A stretch of DNA of 64,000 nucleotides from Bacteroidales bacterium (GTDB lineage Bacteria; Bacteroidota; Bacteroidia; Bacteroidales; F082): assembly GCA_028277395.1 (NCBI GenBank), contig JANQGJ010000019.1, forward strand, positions 1-64,000, written 5' to 3'. A program made the translations under genes and the position numbers. Of the stretch, positions 57,105 through 64,000 are shown piece after piece. The notes beneath the pieces were generated by a model, which ran no database searches, was not told the DNA's origin, and saw only the letters and a program-made list of their open reading frames with translations. How positions within the stretch are numbered: the first letter of the stretch is position 1; the number at the start of each line of letters is the position of its first letter.

Positions 57105-58205
57105 ATGCCCGATAGTCAGCTTTTATATCAAATTGCGATTACACTTATACCAGGAATTGGAGACATAACTGGTAAAAAATTAATTGCTTACTGCGGAGGG
57201 CTTGAAGCTGTTTTCAAAGAATCAAAAAAAGCGTTATTAAAGATACCTGGTATTGGAACAACTGTTGTTGATAATATACTTAATCGCAATTGTTTTCATA
57301 CTGCCGAAAAAGAGATCAGGTTCATTAATGAAAACAATGTCAGGACACTGTTTTACAAAGATGATAATTATCCCAAAAGACTTTTGAATTGTGAAGATGG
57401 TCCTTTGCTTCTTTATTTTAAAGGTGAAGTTGATTTTAATGTTCCAAGGGTCATAGGTTTTGTCGGAACCAGAAAAGCTACAAACAACGGAAGAATTATT
57501 TGTGAGAAATTCATAAAGGAACTAAAATCAAAGGATGTGCTTGTTGTTAGTGGTTTAGCCTATGGTATTGATAGCTGTGCTCATAAAGCTGCCTTAAATG
57601 AAGAACTAAAAACAGTTGGGGTTCTTGGACATGGTCTGGATAGAATTTATCCTTCACAGAACAAGAAGCTTGCTCAGAATATGATCGCTAATGGAGGTTT
57701 GTTGACAGAGTTTATGTCTGATACAAATCCTGACAGGGAAAATTTTCCCAAAAGAAACAGAATAGTTGCCGGAATGTGCGATGCTATTGTAGTGGTTGAG
57801 TCGGCCGGTAGAGGAGGTGCATTAATTACAGCCGGAATAGCAAATTCTTATAACAGAGATGTTTTTGCAATACCCGGACGGGTCGACGACCAATATTCCA
57901 GGGGATGTAATATGCTCATAAAGTCAAATAGGGCTGCACTTGCCGAAACAGCTGATGATATTGCATACATAATGGGATGGGAAGATGTGGTGCCAGAGGT
58001 TAAAAAACAGAGGGAACTGTTTTTACAGATTACCGATGATCAAAAGCTGATCCTCGATATTATTGTTAAATCCAATGAGATAAGTATTGACAAAATTGTA
58101 ATTGAATCTGCTATCTCATATTCAAAGGTAGCTGCTGCATTGTTGGCACTTGAGTTTGAAGGACTGATACAAAGCCTTCCAGGGAAGCTGTACAAAGCAT
58201 ATTAA
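57105..58205 (+). CDS. dprA: DNA-processing protein DprA
   Basis: Loads RecA on incoming single-stranded DNA during natural transformation. The 366-residue protein has an N-terminal SAM/HhH-like region (LYQIAITLIPGIG, LLKIPGIGTTVVDNIL), then the Rossmann core: GFVGTRKATNNGR near 120, VVSGLAYGIDSCAHKAAL near 147, ESAGRGGALITAGIA near 230 and FAIPGRVDDQYSRGCNMLI. A C-terminal winged-helix domain (LILDIIVKSNEISIDKI onward) follows. The ATG at 57105 (MPDSQLL) is chosen over a TTG two codons upstream because the latter lies in a promoter element and homologues begin here. Confidence 0.95.
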   Translation: MPDSQLLYQIAITLIPGIGDITGKKLIAYCGGLEAVFKESKKALLKIPGIGTTVVDNILNRNCFHTAEKEIRFINENNVRTLFYKDDNYPKRLLNCEDGPLLLYFKGEVDFNVPRVIGFVGTRKATNNGRIICEKFIKELKSKDVLVVSGLAYGIDSCAHKAALNEELKTVGVLGHGLDRIYPSQNKKLAQNMIANGGLLTEFMSDTNPDRENFPKRNRIVAGMCDAIVVVESAGRGGALITAGIANSYNRDVFAIPGRVDDQYSRGCNMLIKSNRAALAETADDIAYIMGWEDVVPEVKKQRELFLQITDDQKLILDIIVKSNEISIDKIVIESAISYSKVAAALLALEFEGLIQSLPGKLYKAY

Positions 58206-58430
58206 GTTGATTTCAGACAATTACTTTATTACCTTATTATTTTGACCTGAACCCTAAATTAAAACGATATAATATGCTTTATAATAAAATCTTAATCCAT
58301 TATTAGCTTGCTCAATAAAAAGCCCGTGCATTTGGTTGTGTTCTAAAGGCTTTGTTGACAGCAGTTTATTTCAATTGATTTCATTATTAACAGACGGTTC
58401 TTTTCTGCCGGAAACAGATAAAAAAAGTAT

Positions 58431-58438
58431 TATTTTTG
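58431..58438 (+). promoter_or_regulatory. -7 promoter element for gldF
   Basis: TATTTTTG followed by C is a perfect TAnnTTTG element, 26 bases before the gldF ATG at 58465. It lies inside a longer open frame from 58336 and so argues against that longer start. The gap 58206-58430 shows nothing else recognised. Confidence 0.55.
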
Positions 58439-58464
58439 CAGACGCTTTAAATGAGTACACAAAT

Positions 58465-59196
58465 ATGTTTGCATTATATTTAAAAGAGATAAGAGCTTTT
58501 TTGAGTTCGGTTACCGGTTATGTGGTAATTCTCGTATTTCTTATTACGATAGGCCTTTTTCTATGGTTTTTCCCAAATGATTTTAATATTCTTGATTATG
58601 GATATGCAAATCTTGACGGACTTTTTGTAGTAGCGCCACTGGTTTTTCTGTTTTTGGTTCCCGCGGTAACCATGAGGTCATTTTCTGAAGAAAATAAAAC
58701 AGGTACAATCGAGCTACTTCTTACCAGACCTTTATCGGATCTTCAAATTATAATTGCAAAGTATCTGGCATCTGTAACACTTATATTAATTGCGCTACTT
58801 CCTACTCTTGTTTATTTCTTCTCAGTTTATCAACTGGGATTTCCTAAAGGTAATCTGGATGCCGGAAGCATATGGGGATCATATATCGGACTATTGTTTC
58901 TTGGATCGGTTTTTGCCTCAATCGGAATATTTGCTTCCTCTTTATCCGATAACCAGGTTATATCATTTATTCTGGCGATTATTCTATGTGCATTCCTTTA
59001 TCTTGGATTTGAGTTCATATATTCACTCGATCTTTTTGGAAATATTGACCTCTTCATACGGTCGCTTGGTATAAGTTCACATTTCAGTTCAATCAGCAGA
59101 GGTGTGATTGATACAAGGGATATTGTATATTTCTTAAGTGTTATTACATTATTTATTTATTTAACAAACTTTTCCTTATCCAGAAGGAAATGGTAA
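58465..59196 (+). CDS. gldF: ABC transporter permease subunit GldF
   Basis: A 243-residue ABC-2 type permease. It begins FALYLKEIRAFLSSVTGYVV and has six membrane segments. The coupling region is RSFSEENKTGTIELLLTRPL near residue 76, typical of GldF/NosY-like permeases. With GldA and GldG it forms an ABC complex linked to gliding in flavobacteria. The ATG at 58465 is preferred over an upstream in-frame ATG (58336) because the extra 43 residues lack family similarity and contain a promoter. It overlaps gldG by 7 bases. No gldA ATPase gene is in the window. Confidence 0.9.
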   Translation: MFALYLKEIRAFLSSVTGYVVILVFLITIGLFLWFFPNDFNILDYGYANLDGLFVVAPLVFLFLVPAVTMRSFSEENKTGTIELLLTRPLSDLQIIIAKYLASVTLILIALLPTLVYFFSVYQLGFPKGNLDAGSIWGSYIGLLFLGSVFASIGIFASSLSDNQVISFILAIILCAFLYLGFEFIYSLDLFGNIDLFIRSLGISSHFSSISRGVIDTRDIVYFLSVITLFIYLTNFSLSRRKW

Positions 59197-60950
59197 TACG
59201 AAATAAAATGGGTGCCAGGAATAGTAAAACATTCAATCATTATATAGTTCAGTTACTAATTGTTATAGTTTTAATAATAGTTGTTAATATAATTGGATCA
59301 TATATATTTACAAGAATAGATTTAACCAGTGAGAAAAGATACACGCTATCGAAAGCAACCCGCGATCTGTTGGAGAATGTTGATGATATTGTTTACTTCA
59401 GGGTTTTTCTTGATGGCGAATTTCCTGCCGGATTTAAAAGGTTAAAAAGAGAAACCAAAGAATTATTAGATGAATTCAGGGCGTATAACAAGAATATTGA
59501 ATATGAATTTATAAACCCCTCTGCAAGTGATAACGTAAAGGAAAGAAATGATACCTACCAGTTGTTAATGGAACAGGGATTGCAGCCAACTAACCTGCAG
59601 GTAAAAACGAAAAGCGGTGTTGATCAACAGGTGATCTTTCCAGGGGCACTTGTTACATACAGAAATAATGAGCTGCCCATAGAACTTCTTGATACACAGC
59701 TAAATGTGCCTCCTGAAGCAGCCCTGAATAATTCAATTCAGAACCTGGAGTTTAAATTCGCTGAGGTAATTAACAGGCTGAGCAAAAATGTAAAACCAAA
59801 AGTTGCTTTTATTGAAGGACACGGAGAACTGAACGAAAATGAAACTTATGATATAACACAGTCTCTTAAAGATCATTATATTGTAAACAGGGTTAAAATT
59901 GATGGGCAGATAAATTCTTTGGTTAACAGGTTATTGGTTGACTCTGTGGCTAATAAATATGAAATAATTCCTTCATATGCTGCAATTATTATTGCCAGGC
60001 CTGATTCACTATTTTCACCAAAAGATAAGTTTATCATTGATCAGTATATCATGTATGGTGGTAAGGTTCTATGGTTGATAGATCCAGTATTTGCAAGTAT
60101 GGATAGTATACAACAACAGGAAAGTACTGTCTCAATTGAAAAAAATCTGGACCTTCAAACTCAATTATTCAGCTATGGTGCCAAACTGAATAATGATTTA
60201 ATACTTGATCTGAATGCAATGCAAATCCCAATCAGAACAGGACAAATTGGAGGTCAGGCACAGATAGACTTTTTCCCATGGTATTACTTCCCTGTTATAA
60301 CTTCAACTGCAAAACATCCGATTGTGAAGAATCTAAATGCAATTAAAACTCAGTTTGTAAGCAGTATGGATACTACTTCGGTAAAGGGAGTTAAGAAGAC
60401 TATATTAATGCGCACATCAGATTATTCACGAGTAGAACCTGTTCCCGGAGTTATATCATTGCGAATGCTTAGAGAAGAGCCAGATCTGATAATGTATTCG
60501 GGCCCGTCAAAACCTGTTGCAATTTTGCTGGAAGGAAGATTTAAATCAGATTTTAGAAATCGATTACCGCAGTCAATTGTAAATAGCAGGGAAATAGGTT
60601 ATAAAGACAGAAGTGTACCAACAAGTATGATCGTTGTATCCGATGGCGATATTATAAGAAACCAGTTTCATATTCCAAATGGTTATCCTCTTCCACTGGG
60701 TTACGATCAGTTTACCGGAGAAACGTTCGGGAATAAGGAGTTTATACTTAATGCACTGAATTATCTGACAGACGGGCCGGGATTAATTTCATTGCGTTCA
60801 AGAGAAACCAAATTAAGATTGCTGGATAAAACCAAAGTTAGTGCCGACCGTTTACAGTGGCAGCTTATAAATTTGTTAGGTCCTGTTTTAATAGTATTAC
60901 TTGCCGGTATTATGCTTGTTTGGTTACGAAAACGAAAATATACCAGGTAG
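59190..60950 (+). CDS. gldG: GldG family ABC transporter substrate-binding/auxiliary protein
   Basis: A 586-residue protein with an N-terminal membrane helix (YIVQLLIVIVLIIVVNIIGS), a large periplasmic ABC_transp_aux domain, and a C-terminal helix (LLGPVLIVLLAGIMLVWL) before a basic tail. Signature text is FTRIDLTSEKRYTLSKATRD near residue 40 and VAFIEGHGELNENETYDI near 210. It partners GldF in the gliding-associated ABC transporter. ATG at 59208 is an alternative start. It overlaps gldF by 7 bases and is followed after 20 bases by a DUF4340 gene, the usual order. Confidence 0.92.
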   Translation: MVIRNKMGARNSKTFNHYIVQLLIVIVLIIVVNIIGSYIFTRIDLTSEKRYTLSKATRDLLENVDDIVYFRVFLDGEFPAGFKRLKRETKELLDEFRAYNKNIEYEFINPSASDNVKERNDTYQLLMEQGLQPTNLQVKTKSGVDQQVIFPGALVTYRNNELPIELLDTQLNVPPEAALNNSIQNLEFKFAEVINRLSKNVKPKVAFIEGHGELNENETYDITQSLKDHYIVNRVKIDGQINSLVNRLLVDSVANKYEIIPSYAAIIIARPDSLFSPKDKFIIDQYIMYGGKVLWLIDPVFASMDSIQQQESTVSIEKNLDLQTQLFSYGAKLNNDLILDLNAMQIPIRTGQIGGQAQIDFFPWYYFPVITSTAKHPIVKNLNAIKTQFVSSMDTTSVKGVKKTILMRTSDYSRVEPVPGVISLRMLREEPDLIMYSGPSKPVAILLEGRFKSDFRNRLPQSIVNSREIGYKDRSVPTSMIVVSDGDIIRNQFHIPNGYPLPLGYDQFTGETFGNKEFILNALNYLTDGPGLISLRSRETKLRLLDKTKVSADRLQWQLINLLGPVLIVLLAGIMLVWLRKRKYTR

Positions 60951-60970
60951 TTTTTTTAATAAAAGAATAT

Positions 60971-62029
60971 ATGCGTAAGAATAAAAAATACTTAATAATT
61001 CTGTTAATTGTTGCACCTGTTGCAATTTGGTTTTTAACAAGAGATGATCAAAGTACTTTAAAAGAAAGAGAAACCGGCTTTGCTGTTAAAGATACATCCT
61101 TAGTAACGAAAATATTCATTGCTGATAAAAAAACAAATTCCATTGTACTTGAAAGAACCGGAAATGGTTGGATCCTTGATCAAAAGTATAATACAAATCC
61201 AAAGGTTATTGACGGATTATTAAGCACTATGCACAGAATAAAAGTAAAGTCCCCGGTGCCTAAGGTTGGTCTCGAAAATGTACTCAAACGGATGGCCAGT
61301 ATTGGTATTAAGGTTGAAATATATCAACAGGACTATAGAATCAACCTGTTTGATAAGTTCAAATTTTTTCCCTATGAAAAGTTATCCAAAGTATATTATC
61401 TGGGAGATATAACTTCTGATAATGTTGGTACATATATGCTGATGGAAGGTGCTGATAATCCTTACATAACATATATTCCGGGATTCCGCGGATTTCTTAC
61501 ACCAAGATTTTCTCCAAAACCGGATGACTGGAAAAGTCATAAAGTATTTAGGCACACATTATCAGAAATATCCAAAGTTGCTGTTGAGTTCGGAGAAACC
61601 CCGGAAGAAAGTTTTAGTGTAGATCTTTCCGATGCAGACGGGAATTACAAATTAATTAGTTTGGATAATAATCAGCAATTGGTTAATTATGATACGCTTA
61701 AACTGTTGAATTTTCTTACATCGTTTAGCGATTTGAGATATGAAACAAGATTAAACAATATAATGACACCAACAAACCTTGACTCAATAACCAGTACACC
61801 TGTAATATACAAAGTAACATTAGTTGATGATAAGAATGATACAACGGTTTTAACAGCATTTAGAAAAAAAACTCTGTCTCAAAAAGTGAAAGATGAAGCA
61901 TATTATAAGCTGATACCGGATGACAGGGACAGGTTTTATGCACTTGTTAATGATGATGAAGACTTTGTACTATTGCAATACTATGTTTTTGATAAGATTC
62001 TATATCCGTTAAGCCATTACACCGAGTGA
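60971..62029 (+). CDS. DUF4340 domain-containing membrane-anchored protein
   Basis: A 352-residue protein with an N-terminal membrane anchor (KYLIILLIVAPVAIWFL) and a periplasmic domain of the DUF4340 family. That domain begins AVKDTSLVTKIFIADKKTNS, followed by ERTGNGWILDQKYNTNP. It regularly follows gldG-like genes and is thought to work with that ABC complex, though its role is unknown. The ATG at 60971 (MRKNKKYL) is chosen because a longer open frame from 60857 overlaps gldG and lacks family features. Confidence 0.87.
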   Translation: MRKNKKYLIILLIVAPVAIWFLTRDDQSTLKERETGFAVKDTSLVTKIFIADKKTNSIVLERTGNGWILDQKYNTNPKVIDGLLSTMHRIKVKSPVPKVGLENVLKRMASIGIKVEIYQQDYRINLFDKFKFFPYEKLSKVYYLGDITSDNVGTYMLMEGADNPYITYIPGFRGFLTPRFSPKPDDWKSHKVFRHTLSEISKVAVEFGETPEESFSVDLSDADGNYKLISLDNNQQLVNYDTLKLLNFLTSFSDLRYETRLNNIMTPTNLDSITSTPVIYKVTLVDDKNDTTVLTAFRKKTLSQKVKDEAYYKLIPDDRDRFYALVNDDEDFVLLQYYVFDKILYPLSHYTE

Positions 62030-62068
62030 CAGAAGCCATGTTATTAGTATTTTTACAGAAAAAATACT

Positions 62069-63127
62069 ATGCTGACGGCATACTTTAAAAAATATACGCT
62101 GCATTTTAAAACTCCCGGAGGTACATCAAGAGGTGTACTAACTTCTAAGGACAGCTGGTTTATCTTCGTATTTGATAATGATAACCCCAATGTTAAAGGT
62201 GTTGGAGAATGTAGTATAATAAGAGGCCTGAGTATTGATGATCGACCTGACTTTGAGGACAAACTCAGGGAGGTTTGTGACAATATTGCAGACTGGCAGA
62301 TATGGCTGGAGGAAAAACTGGATGATTTTCCGTCAATTCGGTTTGGATTGGAAATGGCAGTAAAAGATATCGTTGAAGGAGGTATCAGAATACATTTTCC
62401 ATCTCAGTTTACAGAGGGTAACGATGCGATATTAATAAATGGATTGGTATGGATGGGTGATTATAACATCATGAGATCCAGAATTATTGAAAAGATAAAA
62501 TCCGGATTTAGTTGTATAAAGTTGAAAGTTGGGGCAATAGAGTTCGAAGATGAAATAAAATTGTTGAAGCAAATAAGGAAGGAGTTTACCGAAGAAGATA
62601 TTGAAATACGATTGGATGCCAACGGTGCATTTACTTTTGAAAATGTTTTTGAAATGATCAACCGGTTATCAGATTATGGTATTCATAGCATTGAACAACC
62701 AATATTACCTGGACAGTACAATGAGATGGCTGAGGTATGTTCCAGATCAAAAATACCTGTTGCACTTGATGAAGAACTAATAGGATTTACAAACAGACAT
62801 GAGGTCAGAAAACTTTTTGAGAAGATATTACCACACTATATCATCTTAAAACCATCATTAATTGGAGGCTGGGGGCAAAGCAGTATGTTTATTAATGAAG
62901 CTGAAAACCAAAATATTAGGTGGTGGATAACTTCTGCACTTGAATCCAATATTGGGCTAAACGCCATTGCTCAATGGACATATACTTTGGATAACAGCAT
63001 GCCACAAGGGCTTGGAACCGGTGGGTTGTTTACAAATAATATTGACTCTCCGTTAAATATACAGGGAGAGAGACTTTACTATGGTGTTGAAGATACGTGG
63101 AATCTAAAGAACCTGATTGATGAATGA
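62069..63127 (+). CDS. menC: o-succinylbenzoate synthase
   Basis: Dehydrates SHCHC to o-succinylbenzoate in menaquinone synthesis. The 352-residue enolase-superfamily protein has the KxK pair in SCIKLKVGAIE near residue 150, metal ligands Asp in IRLDANGAF, Glu in HSIEQPILPG and Asp in VALDEELIG, and the second lysine in IILKPSLIGGWGQS near 270. All catalytic residues of MenC are present. Its stop overlaps the start of menE by 8 bases. A one-mismatch promoter element (TATTTTTA) lies about 20 bases upstream. Confidence 0.94.
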   Translation: MLTAYFKKYTLHFKTPGGTSRGVLTSKDSWFIFVFDNDNPNVKGVGECSIIRGLSIDDRPDFEDKLREVCDNIADWQIWLEEKLDDFPSIRFGLEMAVKDIVEGGIRIHFPSQFTEGNDAILINGLVWMGDYNIMRSRIIEKIKSGFSCIKLKVGAIEFEDEIKLLKQIRKEFTEEDIEIRLDANGAFTFENVFEMINRLSDYGIHSIEQPILPGQYNEMAEVCSRSKIPVALDEELIGFTNRHEVRKLFEKILPHYIILKPSLIGGWGQSSMFINEAENQNIRWWITSALESNIGLNAIAQWTYTLDNSMPQGLGTGGLFTNNIDSPLNIQGERLYYGVEDTWNLKNLIDE

Positions 63128-64000
63128 GTCTGGAAATATGGTAAGGTTATGTGGTGATGATTATTCCGTTGATGAGATACTTCTGAGATGTGAAAGTAAA
63201 CTTCGTGATGGTGATACTGAAAACTGGGAAAAAGAAATATTCGCGTTTATTAAAGACTGGTACTCGGAATCAAAAGAGATAATTGTACATACATCAGGTT
63301 CAACAGGACAACCAAAAAAAATTGCTCTGCGTAAAGAACATATGGTTTTTAGTGCCAACAGTACTATTACGTTTTTTGAATTGAAAAAAGGTGACCGTAT
63401 ATGGCTTAACTTACCAGTCAACTATATTGCAGGTAAAATGCAGATCGTTAGAGCTTTGGTTGGAAATCTGGATCTTTGGTACTCAGCTCCGGACATTTTC
63501 CCTGATGAATCGCTGCTACGAAAAACAGACTTTGCTGCGATGGTGCCCAATCAGGTTATTAAGATACTTGAGAAACGTAATGGAAACAAACTGTTGGGAA
63601 ACATCAGGAATCTCCTGATTGGAGGTTCTGCAATATCCTCTGATCTGGTAAACAAAATAAGAAAGTATCCGGAAATTGTTGCCTGGCATTCATATGGAAT
63701 GACAGAGACAATAACTCATATTGCCTTATCTGATCTTAAAAATGACAGATATATGGGAGAGTTTTATCCTCTGGAAGGAATAAAAGTATCCCTTGGGAAG
63801 AATGACAGACTTGTAATTGATTACCCGGGAATTAATATCAGAGATCTAATTACCAATGATATTGCAAAAATATGGGATGATGGGTCATTTACAATTATAG
63901 GCCGCTATGATGACGTTATAATAAGTGGAGGAACGAAATATTATCCGGAAAGGATCGAATTAAAAATAAAACACATGTTTCCGGTTGATATATTTATCGG
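63120..64000 (+). CDS. menE: o-succinylbenzoate--CoA ligase, 3' end outside window
   Basis: An AMP-forming acyl-CoA synthetase that activates o-succinylbenzoate with CoA. The 293 visible residues contain the ATP loop IVHTSGSTGQPKKIAL near residue 57, LIGGSAISSDL near 165, the A5 motif WHSYGMTETITHIAL near 187, and the hinge IGRYDDVIISGGTKYYPERI near 262. The frame is open to the end of the window. The start at 63120 overlaps menC by 8 bases; ATG at 63138 is an alternative. Other men genes probably lie elsewhere or to the right. Confidence 0.93.
   Translation, partial: MNESGNMVRLCGDDYSVDEILLRCESKLRDGDTENWEKEIFAFIKDWYSESKEIIVHTSGSTGQPKKIALRKEHMVFSANSTITFFELKKGDRIWLNLPVNYIAGKMQIVRALVGNLDLWYSAPDIFPDESLLRKTDFAAMVPNQVIKILEKRNGNKLLGNIRNLLIGGSAISSDLVNKIRKYPEIVAWHSYGMTETITHIALSDLKNDRYMGEFYPLEGIKVSLGKNDRLVIDYPGINIRDLITNDIAKIWDDGSFTIIGRYDDVIISGGTKYYPERIELKIKHMFPVDIFI

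Noticed and set aside
58336..58464. N-terminal extension of gldF to the ATG at 58336
   Set aside because: The extra 43 residues lack family similarity and contain the perfect -7 element at 58431-58438.
60857..60970. N-terminal extension of the DUF4340 gene into gldG
   Set aside because: It overlaps the gldG 3' end in another frame and reads as out-of-frame sequence; MRKNKKYL at 60971 gives a normal membrane anchor.
1..64000. tRNA, rRNA, CRISPR arrays, insertion sequences or prophage genes
   Set aside because: Looked for cloverleaf arms, regular direct repeats, transposase motifs and terminal inverted repeats; none were convincing.

Overview
The window is a stretch of an AT-rich Bacteroidota chromosome (formerly Bacteroidetes). 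The evidence is the phylum-typical dcw cluster order, type IX secretion (T9SS) sorting tails on three secreted proteins, gldF/gldG genes, the FtsZ tail ending in FLHDNVD, and many upstream copies of the Bacteroidota -7 promoter element TAnnTTTG. The MurE DNPR motif, lpxK, lpxH and an LptF/G permease indicate a diderm with meso-DAP peptidoglycan and lipid A. menC and menE indicate menaquinone respiration. Genus cannot be fixed from sequence alone. No tRNA, rRNA, CRISPR array, insertion sequence or phage gene was seen.

Layout: (1) 1-6157, plus strand: the downstream part of a class I lanthipeptide-type RiPP cluster. It holds the end of a LanB glutamylation protein, a separate SpaB_C-type elimination protein in the same frame after one stop codon, a C39-peptidase ABC exporter and an HlyD adaptor. 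The precursor peptide must lie left of the window. (2) 6185-11288, minus strand: a trifunctional MMPL transporter/acyltransferase/methyltransferase and a GT2-DUF2062 protein, a pair otherwise known from aryl-polyene/flexirubin-like lipid pathways. (3) 11387-13790: an exported glycosylasparaginase and a FucP-type sugar transporter. (4) 13852-29741, minus strand: yqeY and a complete Bacteroidota dcw operon, mraZ-rsmH-ftsL-ftsI-murE-mraY-murD-ftsW-murG-murC-ftsQ-ftsA-ftsZ. It is headed by a promoter and four tandem 10-bp MraZ-box-like repeats. (5) 30093-45587: housekeeping genes, namely a TPR protein, a zinc-ribbon protein and Nif3, the lpxK-punA-lpxH operon, GAPDH, a thioredoxin, hisS-hutH, a nitroreductase, two GT4 glycosyltransferases and an LptF/G permease.

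(6) 45908-52220, plus strand: three tandem paralogous secreted proteins of about 640 residues. Each has a signal peptide, Asp-box (BNR-like) repeats and a T9SS type A tail. The first and third copies also share promoter and terminator sequence, so they look like a duplicated transcription unit. (7) 52348-58205: prfC, a hemerythrin-domain protein with a LuxR-type regulator that has a degenerate receiver, a YbaN-family membrane protein without a standard start codon, a GT28-like glycosyltransferase, and dprA. (8) 58465-64000, plus strand: gldF-gldG-DUF4340, then menC and the start of menE, which runs off the right edge.

Functionally most of the window is envelope biology: peptidoglycan and division (dcw), lipid A (lpxK, lpxH), LPS or lipid transport (LptF/G, MMPL), glycosylation, and T9SS/gliding. 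The accessory content is the RiPP cluster at the left edge and the T9SS cargo family at 46-52 kb. These and the promoter-level architecture are the best candidates for follow-up.
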